Shown here in pieces: positions 23,029-33,810 of a stretch of 64,000 nt of DNA. The position numbers and the translations under genes are program-made. Source of the DNA: Aquarana catesbeiana (taxonomy: Eukaryota > Chordata > Amphibia > Anura > Ranidae); the NCBI RefSeq assembly GCF_042186555.1, contig NC_133325.1, forward strand, positions 96,286,110 to 96,350,109. The letters run 5' to 3'. The notes beneath the pieces are model-generated. The model was not told the DNA's origin, ran no database searches, and saw only the letters and a program-made list of their open reading frames with translations. Positions within the stretch are counted from its first letter, which is position 1. Every line of letters begins with the position of its first letter.

Positions 23029-23403
23029 TTGGCATGCATTAAAAAGGGGATAAATTCCAGAGATAAAACGATAATTCTCCCGCTCTATAGGACTCTGGTC
23101 CGGCTGCACCTAGACTATGCTGTCCAGTTCTGGGCACCAGTTCTCAGGAAGGATGTACTGGAACTGGACAGAGTCCAGAGAAGGGCAACAAAGCTAATAA
23201 AGGGTCTGGAGGATATTAGTTATGAGGAAAGGTTGCGAGCACTGAACGTATTCTCTCTGGAGAAGAGACGCTCGAGAGGGGATATAATTTCAATATACAA
23301 ATACCGTACTGTTGACCCCACAATAGGGATTAAACTTTTTCGCAGAAGGGAGTTTAACAAGACACGTGGCCACTCATTAAAATTAGAAGAAAATCAACCT
23401 TAA
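23029..23403 (+). pseudogene. CR1 ORF2 C-terminal region
   Basis: Shows ILPLYRTLVRLHLDYAVQFW and RVQRRATKLI, then YEERL and FSLEKRRSRGD, the standard tail of CR1 ORF2. The frame continues after a frameshift around 23400 with LRREFFTVRVARMWNSLP-like sequence to about 23560. Confidence 0.9.
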
Positions 23404-23879
23404 TTAACCTTAAACTACGTAGAGGGTTCTTTACTGTAAGAGTGGCAAGGATGTGGAATTCCCTTCCACAGGCGGTGGTCTCAGTGGGGGACATCCATAG
23501 TTTCAAGAAACTATTAGATAAGCACCTGAACGACTGCAACATACAGGGGTATACAATCTAATACTGACATATAATCACACACATAGGTTGGACTTGAACT
23601 ATATAAGAGGAGTGGCTTAAGGTGTTTTAAGTTGGGTTACTCAGTAGGGGTGCGCATCTTCACTGGCCTCACGATTCGATACGATTACGATTATCAAGTC
23701 AACGATTCGATTCCGCGATGCATCACGATGCATCACGATTACAGCGCAAGTCCGCAAGTGCTCATGGTTTTCATCAAAAAAAAAATTCAATTAGTCAGCA
23801 GAACTCCATTTTTTTTATTCTATCTGTTCTTAAGAAAAAAAGAGACAGCAGAGGAGCTCCAGGCTCTCTTCCAAAATAC

Positions 23880-24683
23880 TAAAGGAGATGGTCAGAGCCT
23901 GCGGACATGCTACAGGAGATGATCAGAGACTGCAGACATGGTACAGGAGATGATCAGAGACTGCAGACATGCTACAGGAGATGATCAGAGACTGCAGACA
24001 TGCTACAGGAGATGATCAGAGACTGCAGACATGCTACAGGAGATGATCAGAGACTGCAGACATGCTACAGGAGATGATCAGAGACTGCGGACATGCTACA
24101 GGAGATGATCAGAGACTGCGGACATGCTACAGGAGATGATCAGAGACTGCGGACATGCTACAGGAGATGATCAGAGACTGCGGACATGCTACAGGAGATG
24201 ATCAGAGACTGCGCATATGCTACAGGAGATGATCAGAGACTGCGGACATGCTACAGGAGATGATCAGAGACTGCAGACATGCTACAGGAGATGATCAGAG
24301 ACTGCAGACATGCTACAGGAGATGATCAGAGACTGCGGACATGCTACAGGAGATGATCAGAGACTGCGGACATGCTACAGGAGATGATCAGAGACTGCGG
24401 ACATGCTACAGGAGATGGTCACAGACTGTGGACATGCTACAGGAGATGGTCACAGACTGCGGACATGCTACAGGAGATGGTCACAGACTGGGGACATGGC
24501 ACAGGAGATAGTCACAGACTGGGGACATGGCACAGGAGATGGTCAGAGACTGGGGACATGGCACAGGAGATGGTCAGACACTGGGGACATGGCACAGGAG
24601 ATGGTCAGACACTGGGGACATGGCACAGGAGATGGTCACAGACTGGGGACATGGCACAGGAGATGGTCAGACACTGGGGACAA
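23880..24683 (+). repeat. 31-bp minisatellite, about 26 units
   Basis: The unit is GACATGCTACAGGAGATGAT plus CAGAGACTGCG. The first half has mostly ATGATCAGAGACTGC(A/G)G; toward the right the units change to GGCACAGGAGATGGTCAGACACTGGG, showing a gradient of variants. Because 31 is not a multiple of 3, all three frames of repeats look open for about 100 codons; these are not genes. Confidence 0.96.
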
Positions 24684-24899
24684 TAATGCAGAGTTGTGGT
24701 GTGATGAAGGCACATAGAAGACAATTCTATGTTATGGAATTGTGTCACAGCGCCCCCCCCCTCCCCCTCTGTACTTACATGCTGCTCTGCCGGTGGCAGC
24801 CTGTAATGAGCAGGGTGATCTGCCTGCTCACCATCTCCCCCCGATCTCCAATCGTGCGGCCGGTGTTCCGCCGGTTGTCACATCTCAGGTCAGCAGTGA

Positions 24900-25165
24900 A
24901 TTCTCCCGGGAGAGCGCTCCGTGCATAAAGCTGTTATTAGTGTGTGTATATTCCGGTCATGTGACTCTCAGCCGCGCCTCCCTCCTCTCACGTCTCTCCT
25001 GATGTCAGCCCCGCCCGCCTCTCTTCTGACCTGATAGCTCCAGTCAGTGGGCGGAGCTGACATCAGGAGAGACTGAGAGGAGGGAGGCGCGGCTGAGTCA
25101 CATGACCGGAATATACACACACTAATAGCCTTATGCACGGAGCGCTCTCCCGGGAGGGGGCGGGG
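24900..25165. repeat. GC-rich fold-back inside the hAT element
   Basis: CTCCCGGGAGAGCGCTCCGT near 24902 and GTGTGTATATTCCGGTCATG near 24943 are matched as reverse complements at 25099-25160. The arms are over 100 nt with few mismatches, around a centre near 25030. Confidence 0.85.
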
Positions 25166-25274
25166 CCAGAAATCGATTTTTCGGGTCGCATGCATCGATG
25201 CCGCATCGGGGACACCCGAATCGCGACGCATCGATGCTGCGATTAATTTCAGCAGCCCTATTACTCAGTACTAA

Positions 25275-25511
25275 GGCCTGGTTCACACCTATGCATTTTT
25301 TAGTGCGTTTTCAGTTTTGCAGAAACACACTACAGCCCATTTAACATGGTTTCCTATAGGTCAAGTTCACATCTGTGCATTTTATGGAAAGGGCCAGGGA
25401 CTTTTTTCTGGTTTTTGCTTCCATAAACTTCAATGGATCAAAAATGTATTGAAAAACGAAAAATGCACCTGGAATATGCAAACTGCAACCCACATAGGTG
25501 TGAACCAGGCC
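25275..25511. mobile_element. Harbinger-like MITE, TSD TAA
   Basis: Termini GGCCTGGTTCACACCTATG and CATAGGTGTGAACCAGGCC are a perfect inverted pair, flanked by TAA at 25272-25274 and 25512-25514. Confidence 0.85.
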
Positions 25512-25514
25512 TAA

Positions 25515-26672
25515 GGGTAGAGAGGGATGAAGGCAGAAAAAAAATAATTAGGGCAATTTTAAAGAGCTAGCTTGTGATGGTCATTTTAAGGGCTTTAGTT
25601 TAATTATTTTGGAGGCCTGTTTTACAGAATAAAGAAGAGAACTCTATTTGAGAGAATAATTAAAGATGTCCATGGGTTCAGGTTATGAGAAAGAAGGTCA
25701 GTGAAGAAGCAGCCAGGACGGTTTGAGGTATACACTTGTATTAAGTTAGAAATTTAGGTAGGACATAGGTTGTGAAGTTATTTAAAGTCAATTTTATTTT
25801 TAGATTGAAAAGCCAGTAAAGAGAGTTTCTGAGAAGGGCAAAAGACAACAAATGGTGGCAGGGATAGATAAGTCTTGGAGCAGATGTCATATTAGGTTGT
25901 AAGGGTAAGACCCCTGTTCCACGGATGCCAGGTAAGAGAATATTGAAGGTGAAGATAAGAAATTCTGAAGATGTAGACTATAGTGGTCAATGTAGTTGGA
26001 TAGTAGCATACTTAGGTGAAGTAACAGGACATACAGTATAGAAGAGGGCAATCAAGAAGAGGGCTGAGTAATGGGTGACCCAAAGATGGCCAGTTTGTGG
26101 CTTATACAGTAGGCTCTACCACTACAAGCTTCATTTATTTTCCATTAAAAAAAAAAAAAAAAAGAATGGGGAAGGGAAAAAGGGAAAAGGCAGCAGGGTG
26201 GTGGTTATCTACTGTGGGAATAGAAATTAGCATTACTGAAACATACAGTTCTGTTACAATATAATTGTTTTGTTAATATAAATACATATACAAGAACAGA
26301 AGTGAGAGGGTGAAATGGTATATTGTAAGGAGGAAAGCATTAAAATGATTACCATGATCAAGCCAGAGATTCCTTTTTTGTGATCTAGTTTAAAGTTCCC
26401 AGTTTAATGTAATCAAACATATGCCCTTTCCATTCTTTGAGAGTAGGTAATTTTAGGGAATCAGGTATTATCTTATTCAAAATATGTAAAAAAAAAAAGG
26501 CTTTTATCAATAATAAACACTTCATCAACATTGTTCCACAATGTTTTAAGTTTAGGGCAAGTAAACATCCCCTCCAATGGAGTGGGGAGGTGTTGGGATC
26601 AGATTTAGCTACATTCATTGGAACAAAGTGCCATATATGTGTTATTTTTTACTGAAGTTCCTGATTAACATT
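25515..26672. other. NEK5 intron, nothing recognised
   Basis: Purine-rich and AT-rich sequence with a poly-A run at 26147-26162; no element or gene recognised. Confidence 0.4.
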
Positions 26673-27445
26673 ATATACACTATATTACCAAAAGTATTGG
26701 GACACCTGCCTTTACACACACATGAACTTTAATGGCATCCCAGTCTATGCCCAGTACACACGGTCGGATTTTCAGATGGAAAATGTCTGATCGGAGCGTG
26801 TTGTCGGAAATTCCGACCGTGTGTGGGCTCCATCGGACATTTTCCATCGGATTTTCCGACACACAAAGTTTGAGAGCAGGCTATAAAATTTTCCGACAAC
26901 AAAATCTGTTGTCGGAAATTCCGATCGTGTGTACACAAATCCGACGGACAAAGTGGCACGCATGCTCAGAATAAATAAAGAGATGAAAGCTATTGGCCAC
27001 TGCCCCGTTTATAGTCCCGACGTACGTGTTTTACGTCACCGCGTTCAGAAAGATCGGATTTTCCGACAACTTTGTGTGACCGTGTGTATGCAAGACAAGT
27101 TTGAGCCAACATCCGTCGGAAAAAATCCATGGATTTTGTTGTCGGAATGACCGATCAATGTCCGACCGTGTGTACGCCCCATTAGTCCGTAGGGTTCAAT
27201 ATTGAGTTGGCCCACCCTTTGCATCTATAACAGCTTCAACTCTTCTGGGAAGGCTGTCCACAAGGATTAGGAATGTGTCTATGGGAATGTTTGACCATTC
27301 TTCCAGAAGCACATTTGTTAGGTCAGGCACTGGTGTTGGAGAGAAGGACTGGCTCGCAGTCTGTGCTCTTATTCACCCCAAAGGTGTTCTATTGGGTTGA
27401 GTTCAGGACAGTCAAGTTTCTCCACCCCAAACTCGCTCACCCGTG
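26673..27445 (-). mobile_element. Tc1-type transposon fragment split by a MITE
   Basis: The left end TATACACTATATTACCAAAA followed by GTATTGGGACACCTGCC is a known vertebrate Tc1 terminus. The sequence resumes after the MITE with GTCCGTAGGGTTCAATATTG and continues through CATTCTTCCAGAAGCACATT to about 27445, where it is truncated. The transposase would be read on the minus strand; only its C-terminal coding part is present and it carries a small deletion near 27410. Confidence 0.85.
26748..27181. mobile_element. PIF/Harbinger-like MITE, 423-bp family, copy 2, nested in Tc1
   Basis: Same family as 2474-2896 and 60942-61364. The flanking Tc1 sequence is CCAGTC(C/T)TA before and TTAGTCCGTAGGG after, consistent with insertion at TTA followed by one mutation on the left. 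Confidence 0.85.
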
Positions 27446-27687
27446 ACTATTTGAACCTCTGCAATTGATTCAATAAAATCTTGAGTGATAAAGAAGTAAT
27501 CTGTTCTAGAAATTAATTATGTCTGGCTGAGTCATAAGATTACTTTGGTATTTAGATTATTCGCTCTCCAGGCATCTGCTACTCTTAGTTTGTGTAAAAC
27601 CTATTTCATCTTGTTTTTAGAGCTTTAAAAGAAACCACAGTTCAAACCACCTCCTAATATTACTCTTCTGTGAAGCGTTTTCTCTTA

Positions 27688-28400
27688 GTTAAAGAGGAAC
27701 TGCAGTCTGCTCACATTATTTGTAATAAAAACATCTTTGACATTCTCGGCTCAAGCTGACAGCTGTCAAAAAAAAAAAAAAAAAAAAACCCAAAAAAACA
27801 AACCAAGCAGCCTGCCAAATATAGCACAACATCTTAGGAAGAGATAAAGAGAAACATTGTAACATTTCCTTCTTTCAGATCAAAGGAATGAACTTTGGTC
27901 TGTAGATGAGGGCAGTTTAACCACTTAAAGAGAAACTGCAGTCTGCTCACATAATTTGTAATAAAAAAATCTTTGCCATTCTGAAGCTTCCCTCCAACCA
28001 CTTTGCATATTATTTTATATATAGTGTGATTCTGTACTTGCCAAATATGCTGTAGAAAGCACTGCGTCTGCGTCCACTGAGTCTGGCTGCAATCATTTTA
28101 ACTGTGGGCAGCTGAAGCTGCTGTCTGTTCACAGACACACAGAGGCACACCTCCAGCTCTGCAGCTCTCATTGGCCCTCTTATGACTCGGCCCCCCTCCC
28201 ATCCTGGCAAACTCTCAGGAGAGTGAGAGAGAGAGACCTGTGCATGATGTCTTAAGCCTAGGTTTTTTTTCCAGATAACAAACAGGAAGTGGCTGTATAA
28301 GGTGTTTACTGGCAAAAATGTTTTACTATCCAAAGTTAAAACAACAAGAGCAGAAGATTTCATAGATGGAAAGATGAAAAAATGACTGAAATTCCACTTT
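27688..28400. repeat. Repeat with two copies of an AACTGCAGTCTGCTCACAT segment
   Basis: About 60 bp at 27691-27752 (AACTGCAGTCTGCTCACATT then TTTGTAATAAAAACATCTTT) recurs at 27926-27985. The right end GAAATTCCACTTTAAAGG complements the TTTAAAG start. It is probably two copies of an interspersed element. A poly-A tract lies at 27769-27787. Confidence 0.5.
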
Positions 28401-28562
28401 AAAGGAAACAAAAAGGTGGTCTGTTTGCAGAAAAGATTTTTAGCTGCACTAAACAGGAAGTTCAAATGTAAATGAAAAGTGAATGACAATACAACTTTAT
28501 TTAAAGAATAATTGTTTTCAGAGGATGGAGGAAAATATATTATTACCAAATCAGTAGTTTAA

Positions 28563-29330
28563 CCTCCCTGACGGTTTTCCAGAGTGTGGCTCGGGGGTTA
28601 AATTTCAGCACCATTAGCGGTAACCCCGAGCCACACTCGGGATTGCATTGCAGGATCCTGGTGCGGTATACTTACCTTGTCCCCAGGATCCTGCGATGTC
28701 CCCCGCGCTGTCTGCGGGCTCTGTCCTCCTCCGAAGCCTCTCTGTGCCAGGCTCCGTTCCCTGCGAGCATCGCGTTGCACGGGGGTGGAGCCTGGCGGCA
28801 AATTTAAAAGATGTAAAAATCATAACACATACAGTACTGTAATCTTACAGATTACAGTACTATATGAAATCATTTCACATCCCGTTTGTCCCCAGTGCTT
28901 TGGCCCATGCCCTGCATGCAGTTTATGATATATACTGTTCTTTCTGCCTGGAAACTTGAGATTGAGCAACCAAAAAGTGTCCCTTTATGTCAAAAGTGGC
29001 TTTAGACCAGCTAGAAAACAGCGATAGTAAATTAGAACACTTGCAGAATTCAGTGATAGTGAATCGTGGGGAAATTTATTTTATTATTGTTATATTATTA
29101 TTTTTAATAATTATTTATATTTATTTTTTATATTATAATTTATGATTTTGTGTTTCAAACTTCATCATACCCGGGATATCTACTAGACTCTTGGTGGACA
29201 GATTTAAGTGTGTTATTGCTAAGAATTACAGGCCTACAATATAAAACACCAAATTTCTATGCAAAATAATTGTACAGCTTTGAGATGCAAAAATCTGAAA
29301 TAATCATACCGCCAGGGAGGTTAAACAAAC
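28563..29330. mobile_element. piggyBac-like MITE, copy 2, TSD TTAA
   Basis: Termini CCTCCCTGACGGT and ACCGCCAGGGAGG, flanked by TTAA at 28559-28562 and 29331-29334. Highly similar to 13420-14178. On the minus strand it has AAG|GTAAGTAT at 28676/28675. Confidence 0.85.
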
Positions 29331-29610
29331 GTAGGCCAAGGCCTAAACCTGTATAGTAAAATAAAACAAGCCAATCAGGACAGGAGGCGGATCTAAAGAA
29401 GACCACGTTGGCCAGGAGGAGAAGCCATGGTGGTGAAGGGGTAAGTGCAAACCAGCATCAGTCGCCACTGCTGCCATTGTTTATGTGCCACTGATGGTTC
29501 ACCCAGGTGACAGAAGTGTGACCATTCTTATTACTACAAGCTTGGTTTTAACTGTCAACTTGAGTGCTGCAACTTGTTTTAAAGACATATTTCAGATAAC
29601 TGCAATGTGG

Positions 29611-30135
29611 CGTCATTGAGTTCTTGAAGAAGGAGGGGTGCAGGCTGTCTGACATCCACATAAGGATACACACAGGGCTGGTGCAAGGATTTTTGACACC
29701 CTAGGCAAAACCTAATTTTGCTGCCCCCACTGGCTTCACCCCTGACTCCACCCCCTTTGCCCTGCCCAAGTGACAGGAGGTGGTGCTATACAGGAAGCAT
29801 CGGCTCTGCTTCCTCTAGCGCTGGCTCCAGTGCTGCACTGTGCCTCTAATTACACTACCGGTCGGACGGAGCAGCTGCCTGAGACTGAGTTAGTTACATG
29901 CTGCAGCCTGCACAGCATGCAGACGCGGAGGGAAACCAGTGGCCAGGCGCCCCTAGGCAGCAGTGCGCCCTAGGCGGTTGCCTAGTTTGCCTAGTGGTAG
30001 CATCGGCTCTGGATACACAATTTTTACAGAGATGACACGTTTGCTCTTGTCAATGGTGTAATCTCTGTAAACATGCTGTAGCTTTCTGTGGATGTTGGAC
30101 AGCTTTCACCCCTCCTTCATCAAGAACTCAATGAC
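29611..30135. repeat. Inverted repeat split by a hAT insertion
   Basis: GTCATTGAGTTCTTGAAGAA and GGAGGGGTGCAGGCTGTC at 29611-29660 are matched by their reverse complements at 30086-30137. Between the arms lie the hAT at 29673-30011 and a short centre. Confidence 0.8.
29673..30011 (+). mobile_element. hAT-type MITE, TSD GATACACA
   Basis: Begins CAGGGCTGGTGCAAGG and ends GCATCGGCTCTG, flanked by GATACACA at 29665-29672 and 30012-30019. The interior has GCCTAGG-type strings. A truncated relative lies on the minus strand at 46152-46250. Confidence 0.9.
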
Positions 30136-30647
30136 AGCATGTTGCTTCTGTTTGGAATCCATTATTTACCTGCAATAAAAAAGAAGAAGAGTTACTAAAG
30201 GGAAAGTTATTCTATCAACATGTGAAATCTGAATGACCTATGTAAGTAAATAAATAATTATGCCCACTTTTGCATTTATTAGGCCTTTTATATAGGAGGA
30301 CTAAAGGGTGTTTTTTTTTTTTGCCTTAAGATGCCCATTCATTCTGAATTATCCGATGACCTGCTTGGCTAGCGTGAACACAGTACTCTTTTATTTGTCT
30401 ATCATGACACAGGTGCAAGGTACGCAAATGTTTGATGGCCAATCATTAACTTGCTGTACAAATAAACAAAAACACAGGAGTATAAACCAGCCATGTAAAG
30501 GCCATGACACTGAATCATCCATACTAGATCAACCACTGTAACAGAAATGAAAGGAACACGATTATTTCTTATTATTTCCAACTGTATAAAACATCCTAAA
30601 GTATTGCCAGCAATGAGAGTCAGCAATTGCCATTGCAACTACCCCAC

Positions 30648-30788
30648 CTTAGAAAGGTTAATCTCCTTTATTACAGATTGGATGTTGTCTTTTTTTCCTT
30701 TCGCCAGAAATGCTTTTCCAAATGCTCCTTCGCCAATCATTCGAATTATTTCATAGTTATCCATTTTTTCTTTACTGCCAGGTCACAC
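30648..30788 (-). CDS. NEK5: NEK5 first coding exon (start codon and glycine-rich loop)
   Basis: The exon follows a T10-AG acceptor at 30789-30800. It holds 24 nt of 5' UTR, then ATG at 30764-30762, and ends with AAG before a GTGGGG donor (phase 0). It encodes residues 1-39, starting MDNYEIIRMIGEGAFGKAFL and containing VIKEI with the ATP-binding lysine K33. The ATG context is AAAAAATGG, with A at -3 and G at +4. Because the exon starts at a splice acceptor, an upstream noncoding exon must exist. Confidence 0.93.
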
Positions 30789-31190
30789 CTAAAAAAAAAA
30801 GAGTGACATAACCGATATTTATCAAATGTTTTGCAAAGCAATTACTATTTTGTAGTTGTCCAAACAAAATGAAATACGTACATTTATATCATTTGCATCT
30901 AACACATTACACTTTATTTTATTTGACTTATGGAACAACCCCGGTGGTGATCTTTTGAAGCCCTCTTTACAGATATATAACAGGTTTAATAGGATGATTC
31001 CTACAGGTAGATAAAAAAAGGGGAGCCAGAACAGCACATATCAGTCTATTTCAAACTCAAAAACATTTTTCACATTTGTCCCTTCCCAGCCCATAATAAC
31101 ACAGTTTAGGGGGTGGGCATGCCCTTATCATATCTTGGCTTTACCACGGGCATAACAGCTCCAAACTGGTATTTTCGGGTGATGATCTGA
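30789..31190. other. NEK5 5' UTR intron, nothing recognised
   Basis: AT-rich sequence upstream of the start-codon exon acceptor (T-run on the minus strand at 30791-30800). No other structure is recognised. Confidence 0.5.
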
Positions 31191-31446
31191 TTCTTATGGT
31201 GGAAGGCATCAGTTTCTGTCCATCTACCAGCACCATAGGACACCTATGGGGCCGAACTGCAAAGACACAGACATCGGATAAAGAATTTGGCAGAGGGCAT
31301 TATACGAGAAAGACGGTGCCCCAATACAGGAATACCTTAGTCCCATACCTCCTAAATGCAGCTAAAGGTTTGATCCCGACCCTATGGAGAACCCAAGAAG
31401 CGCCGAATATGAAGGAGTGGGTAGTAAGCGTGGAAATGGTGAGAGC

Positions 31447-31935
31447 CAGGTGTGTTGCTAGGTCTACAAAAGATCTGGGGCTAGAGCCCATAGCAGAGTA
31501 GTAAAGAAAGTCATATGCTTGGGTGGGCATACACGTTTATATAATATAGGTGTGTGTGTATATATCCCCAGAGAGCCCCCCCTTACATCAGGGTCCCCAG
31601 AGAGCCTCCCCTTTGCTTCAGGGTCCCCAGAGAGCCTCCCTCTTGCATCAGGGTCCCCAGAGAGCCCCCCTTACATTAGGGTCCCCAGAGAGCCCCCCTT
31701 ACATTAGGGTCCCCAGGGAGCTTCCCCCTTAAATCAGGGTCCCCAGAGAGCCTCCCTCTTGCATCAGGGTCCCCAGAGAGCCTCCCCCTAAATCAGGGTC
31801 CCCAGAAAGCCCCCCACTTACATCAGGGTCCCCAGAGAGCCTCCCCTCCCCTTGGGGACCCCTGCAGAGACTCGGGGCTATGGGCCCCAGATTCGGGGCT
31901 ATAGCCCCAAAAGCCACCCCCTAGTGATGCCACTG
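31447..31935. mobile_element. hAT-type element with minisatellite, TSD GTGAGAGC
   Basis: Begins CAGGTGTGTTGCTAGG; its right end reads CAGTGGCATCACTAGG on the reverse strand. Perfect 8-bp TSD GTGAGAGC at 31439-31446 and 31936-31943. The right part has GGGGCTATGGGCCCCAGATT; the centre is a minisatellite. Confidence 0.9.
31562..31850 (-). repeat. About 31-bp minisatellite, 9-10 units
   Basis: Plus-strand units read GGGTCCCCAGAGAGCCTCCC plus CTTACATCA. On the minus strand the core is CTGATGTAAGGGGG, the same core as in the minisatellites at 44436-45068 and 50027-50750. Confidence 0.9.
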
Positions 31936-32115
31936 GTGAGAGCCATAGAGAAAACAATTCATACAGTAGAGGATTCATTAGAAACATATGGGGAAAATGG
32001 ATGGAGTTTAAAAAAAATCAGAGGTTTGGAAGAATTTAATGGAGGTCTAGGGGTTTGGGGGGAGGGGGGTTTATTATTTTTTGGGTTTGGGGAAATGGGG
32101 AGAATAACTGTATAT

Positions 32116-33116
32116 TGTAAGTAATTTATGTAATGAGGAACGTTGACATTAGAATGTGAGTTTTACTACTATTTATTTATTTTATTTGAGTATTTTTGTT
32201 TATATAATAGAGAGAATAATTTAAAAAAAAAGTATTTGGCAGAGGGATGTAAACAATGCCATGGACCTTGGAGGGAGTATAGCAATTAGAGGGGCTAGAC
32301 CCATCTAGGAGGTCCGGGCCATAAGGGTAAGGAAACTCTTTGTGAAATCACTGCATTTAGCCTTCTTGCAGGAGGTTCCTGTTATAAAGACCAGTCACTG
32401 CTGCTCTCTCACTTTTTGTATAGGGTGGCTGGTCTTGTATCCACCCCCTGTGGTTCTCTGCAGGCAGCCTGTAATGGGTGGTCCTATTGGGTCCCTACCA
32501 CAGCTCTGCTCTCTGCACAAGGTATCTACAGCCCAGTGATCATATCATTGCTACTTTTACAAGGTAACATCTGGGTTCGCAAAGACATTTATTACTTACA
32601 AAGTTTATTCATATCCATTGTTGCTATTGATGAACACATTTTTAAGAAACTTTTGCCGTCTGGAGTTTAGTTTTCACAATAGAGAGATTCACTGTTACAA
32701 ATGCCCACACCTGACTGATTATCTTTAAAGCGCAACTCCAGACATATAGCTAAATACAATACTGGGGCTGTTTTACCTGCCCAACAAATTTTTTTTTTTA
32801 CTCACCATGCAGCACTGAGATTTACACACCTCTGCCACACCACACAGCCCTGTCTGGAGGGGCGGAAGATCAGAGTTTTCTCTGTTGCATTCAGTAACAT
32901 TAATAGGTCTTGTCCCTTCTCCCGTTTGTGACAGAAAGGTGAAGCAGCAGACTGATGAGCTCATCTCTCTTTCACTCTCTACTTAGGTACTTATATTGCT
33001 TGAGTTAAACAATAAAGAATGTATTAAAGCGCTAGTAAATTGCAAAGAAAATAAAAATAAACTAGTAGTATAATAGTATGCATCGCATACTAGCACATTA
33101 TGACAGACTTACCTTA
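32116..33116. other. NEK5 5' UTR intron, nothing recognised
   Basis: No recognised gene or repeat; AT-rich to 32240, then mixed composition. Confidence 0.4.
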
Positions 33117-33529
33117 GGGCTACTTTCACAATGGGGTGGGCAGGTGGGCGTCGGCGGTAAAGCGGCGATATTTTTAGCGCCGTTTTAGCAGCGCTATTCG
33201 GCCGCTAACGGGGGCGGTTTTAACCCCCGCTAGCGTCCGAAAAAGGGTTAAAACTGCCCGCAAAGTGGCACTCCAGCGGTACTTTGCCGGCGGTTTGGCG
33301 CCGTTGCCCCATTGTTTTCAATGGGCAGGGGCGCTTTAGGAGTGGTGTATACACCGCTCCTACAGCACTGCAAAGATGTGGCTTGCAGGACTTTTTTTAC
33401 CGTCCTGCAAGCGCACCGCTCCAATGTGAAAGCACTCAGGCTTTCACATTGGAGAGACAGGAGAGGCTCTTTACAGATGCTATTTTTAGCACTGTAGCGC
33501 CTGTAATCCGCCTCAGGGTGAAAGTAGCC
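33117..33529. mobile_element. Harbinger-like MITE (CTACTTTCAC family), TSD TTA
   Basis: Termini GGGCTACTTTCAC and GTGAAAGTAGCC are flanked by TTA at 33114-33116 and 33530-33532. The interior is rich in GCGCTTTAG and CCGCTAGCG-type strings. Related copies are at 40840, 54129 and 58131. Confidence 0.8.
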
Positions 33530-33810
33530 TTAAACGAAGACCTCCAGTGGAGCACTGTCAACGCTGGCAGGGCTTCCATCATCACCCGGTCTTCCTTCCG
33601 GGTTTGTTGGCTCCGGCCTTTGACTGACCAAACCGCAATTATGTCATTCCCACGCATGCACACGGGAGTCACGGCCGCAGCACTGCTCTCTCAATGGATG
33701 GCATGCTGTCCATTGAGTGTGTAGTGTGCATGCGCCAGTAACGTCACCGGCTGCTACTAAAGTAAATATCTCCTAAACAGTGCACGTTTAGGAGATATTT
33801 GTAGTACCTA

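Larger units (their letters stand above)
21400..23635 (+). mobile_element. CR1-type LINE, 5'-truncated and internally rearranged
   Basis: The element runs antisense to NEK5, in its 9.8-kb intron. It contains the end of an endonuclease domain, reverse transcriptase and the C-terminal tail of a CR1 ORF2, followed by a short 3' region. The frame is broken several times, and an internal 222-bp segment is duplicated. The 5' part and the YxDD-containing palm segment are missing. Confidence 0.88.
23645..25260. mobile_element. hAT-type nonautonomous element, TSD TTACTCAG, with minisatellite
   Basis: Begins TAGGGGTGCGC and ends GCAGCCCTA, flanked by perfect TTACTCAG at 23637-23644 and 25261-25268. 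The interior has a 31-bp minisatellite, a GC-rich fold-back (24900-25165) and ATCGATG-rich ends (GATTCGATACGATTACG at the left, GCATCGATGCTGCGATTAAT at the right). It sits immediately after the CR1 3' end. Confidence 0.9.
396..30788 (-). other. NEK5: NEK5 gene, 5' two thirds of the coding region (13 coding exons)
   Basis: NIMA-related Ser/Thr protein kinase 5. Thirteen exons on the minus strand join in phase to 471 codons. The kinase domain has the glycine loop GEGAFG (residues 11-16), the ATP lysine K33, alpha-C Glu51, HRD with catalytic Asp128, DFG with Asp147, activation-loop Thr163 and the SPE motif at 172-174. The C-terminal region resembles mammalian NEK5 more than NEK1 or NEK3, notably the HGHGQYNHYYARL stretch (residues 372-384) and the later GLRPSSA. 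Human NEK5 is about 708 residues, so roughly a third is missing, beyond position 396. NEK kinases of this group act at centrosomes and cilia. The gene is interrupted by many transposons but shows no disabling lesion. Species identity and transcript ends are inference. Confidence 0.93.
31196..32115 (+). pseudogene. L1/Tx1-like LINE ORF2 C-terminal remnant, split by hAT
   Basis: Reading frames before (31196-31446) and after (31944-32115) the hAT resemble the C-terminal domain of L1/Tx1 ORF2: LLNAAKGLIPTLWRTQEAP and MKEWVVSVE before it, and ENGWSLKKI with a short tail after it. The family call rests on this weak but characteristic A-A-K-x-L-I...W...P...W pattern. There is no RT domain. Confidence 0.6.

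Noticed and set aside
23880..24683. Regularly spaced repeat resembling a CRISPR array
   Set aside because: The units are contiguous, with no unique spacers, and the genome is vertebrate.
24372..24928. Three overlapping 104-133 codon plus-strand frames with HGTGDGQ-type repeats
   Set aside because: The 31-bp minisatellite makes all three frames open in turn; no start context or host gene structure.
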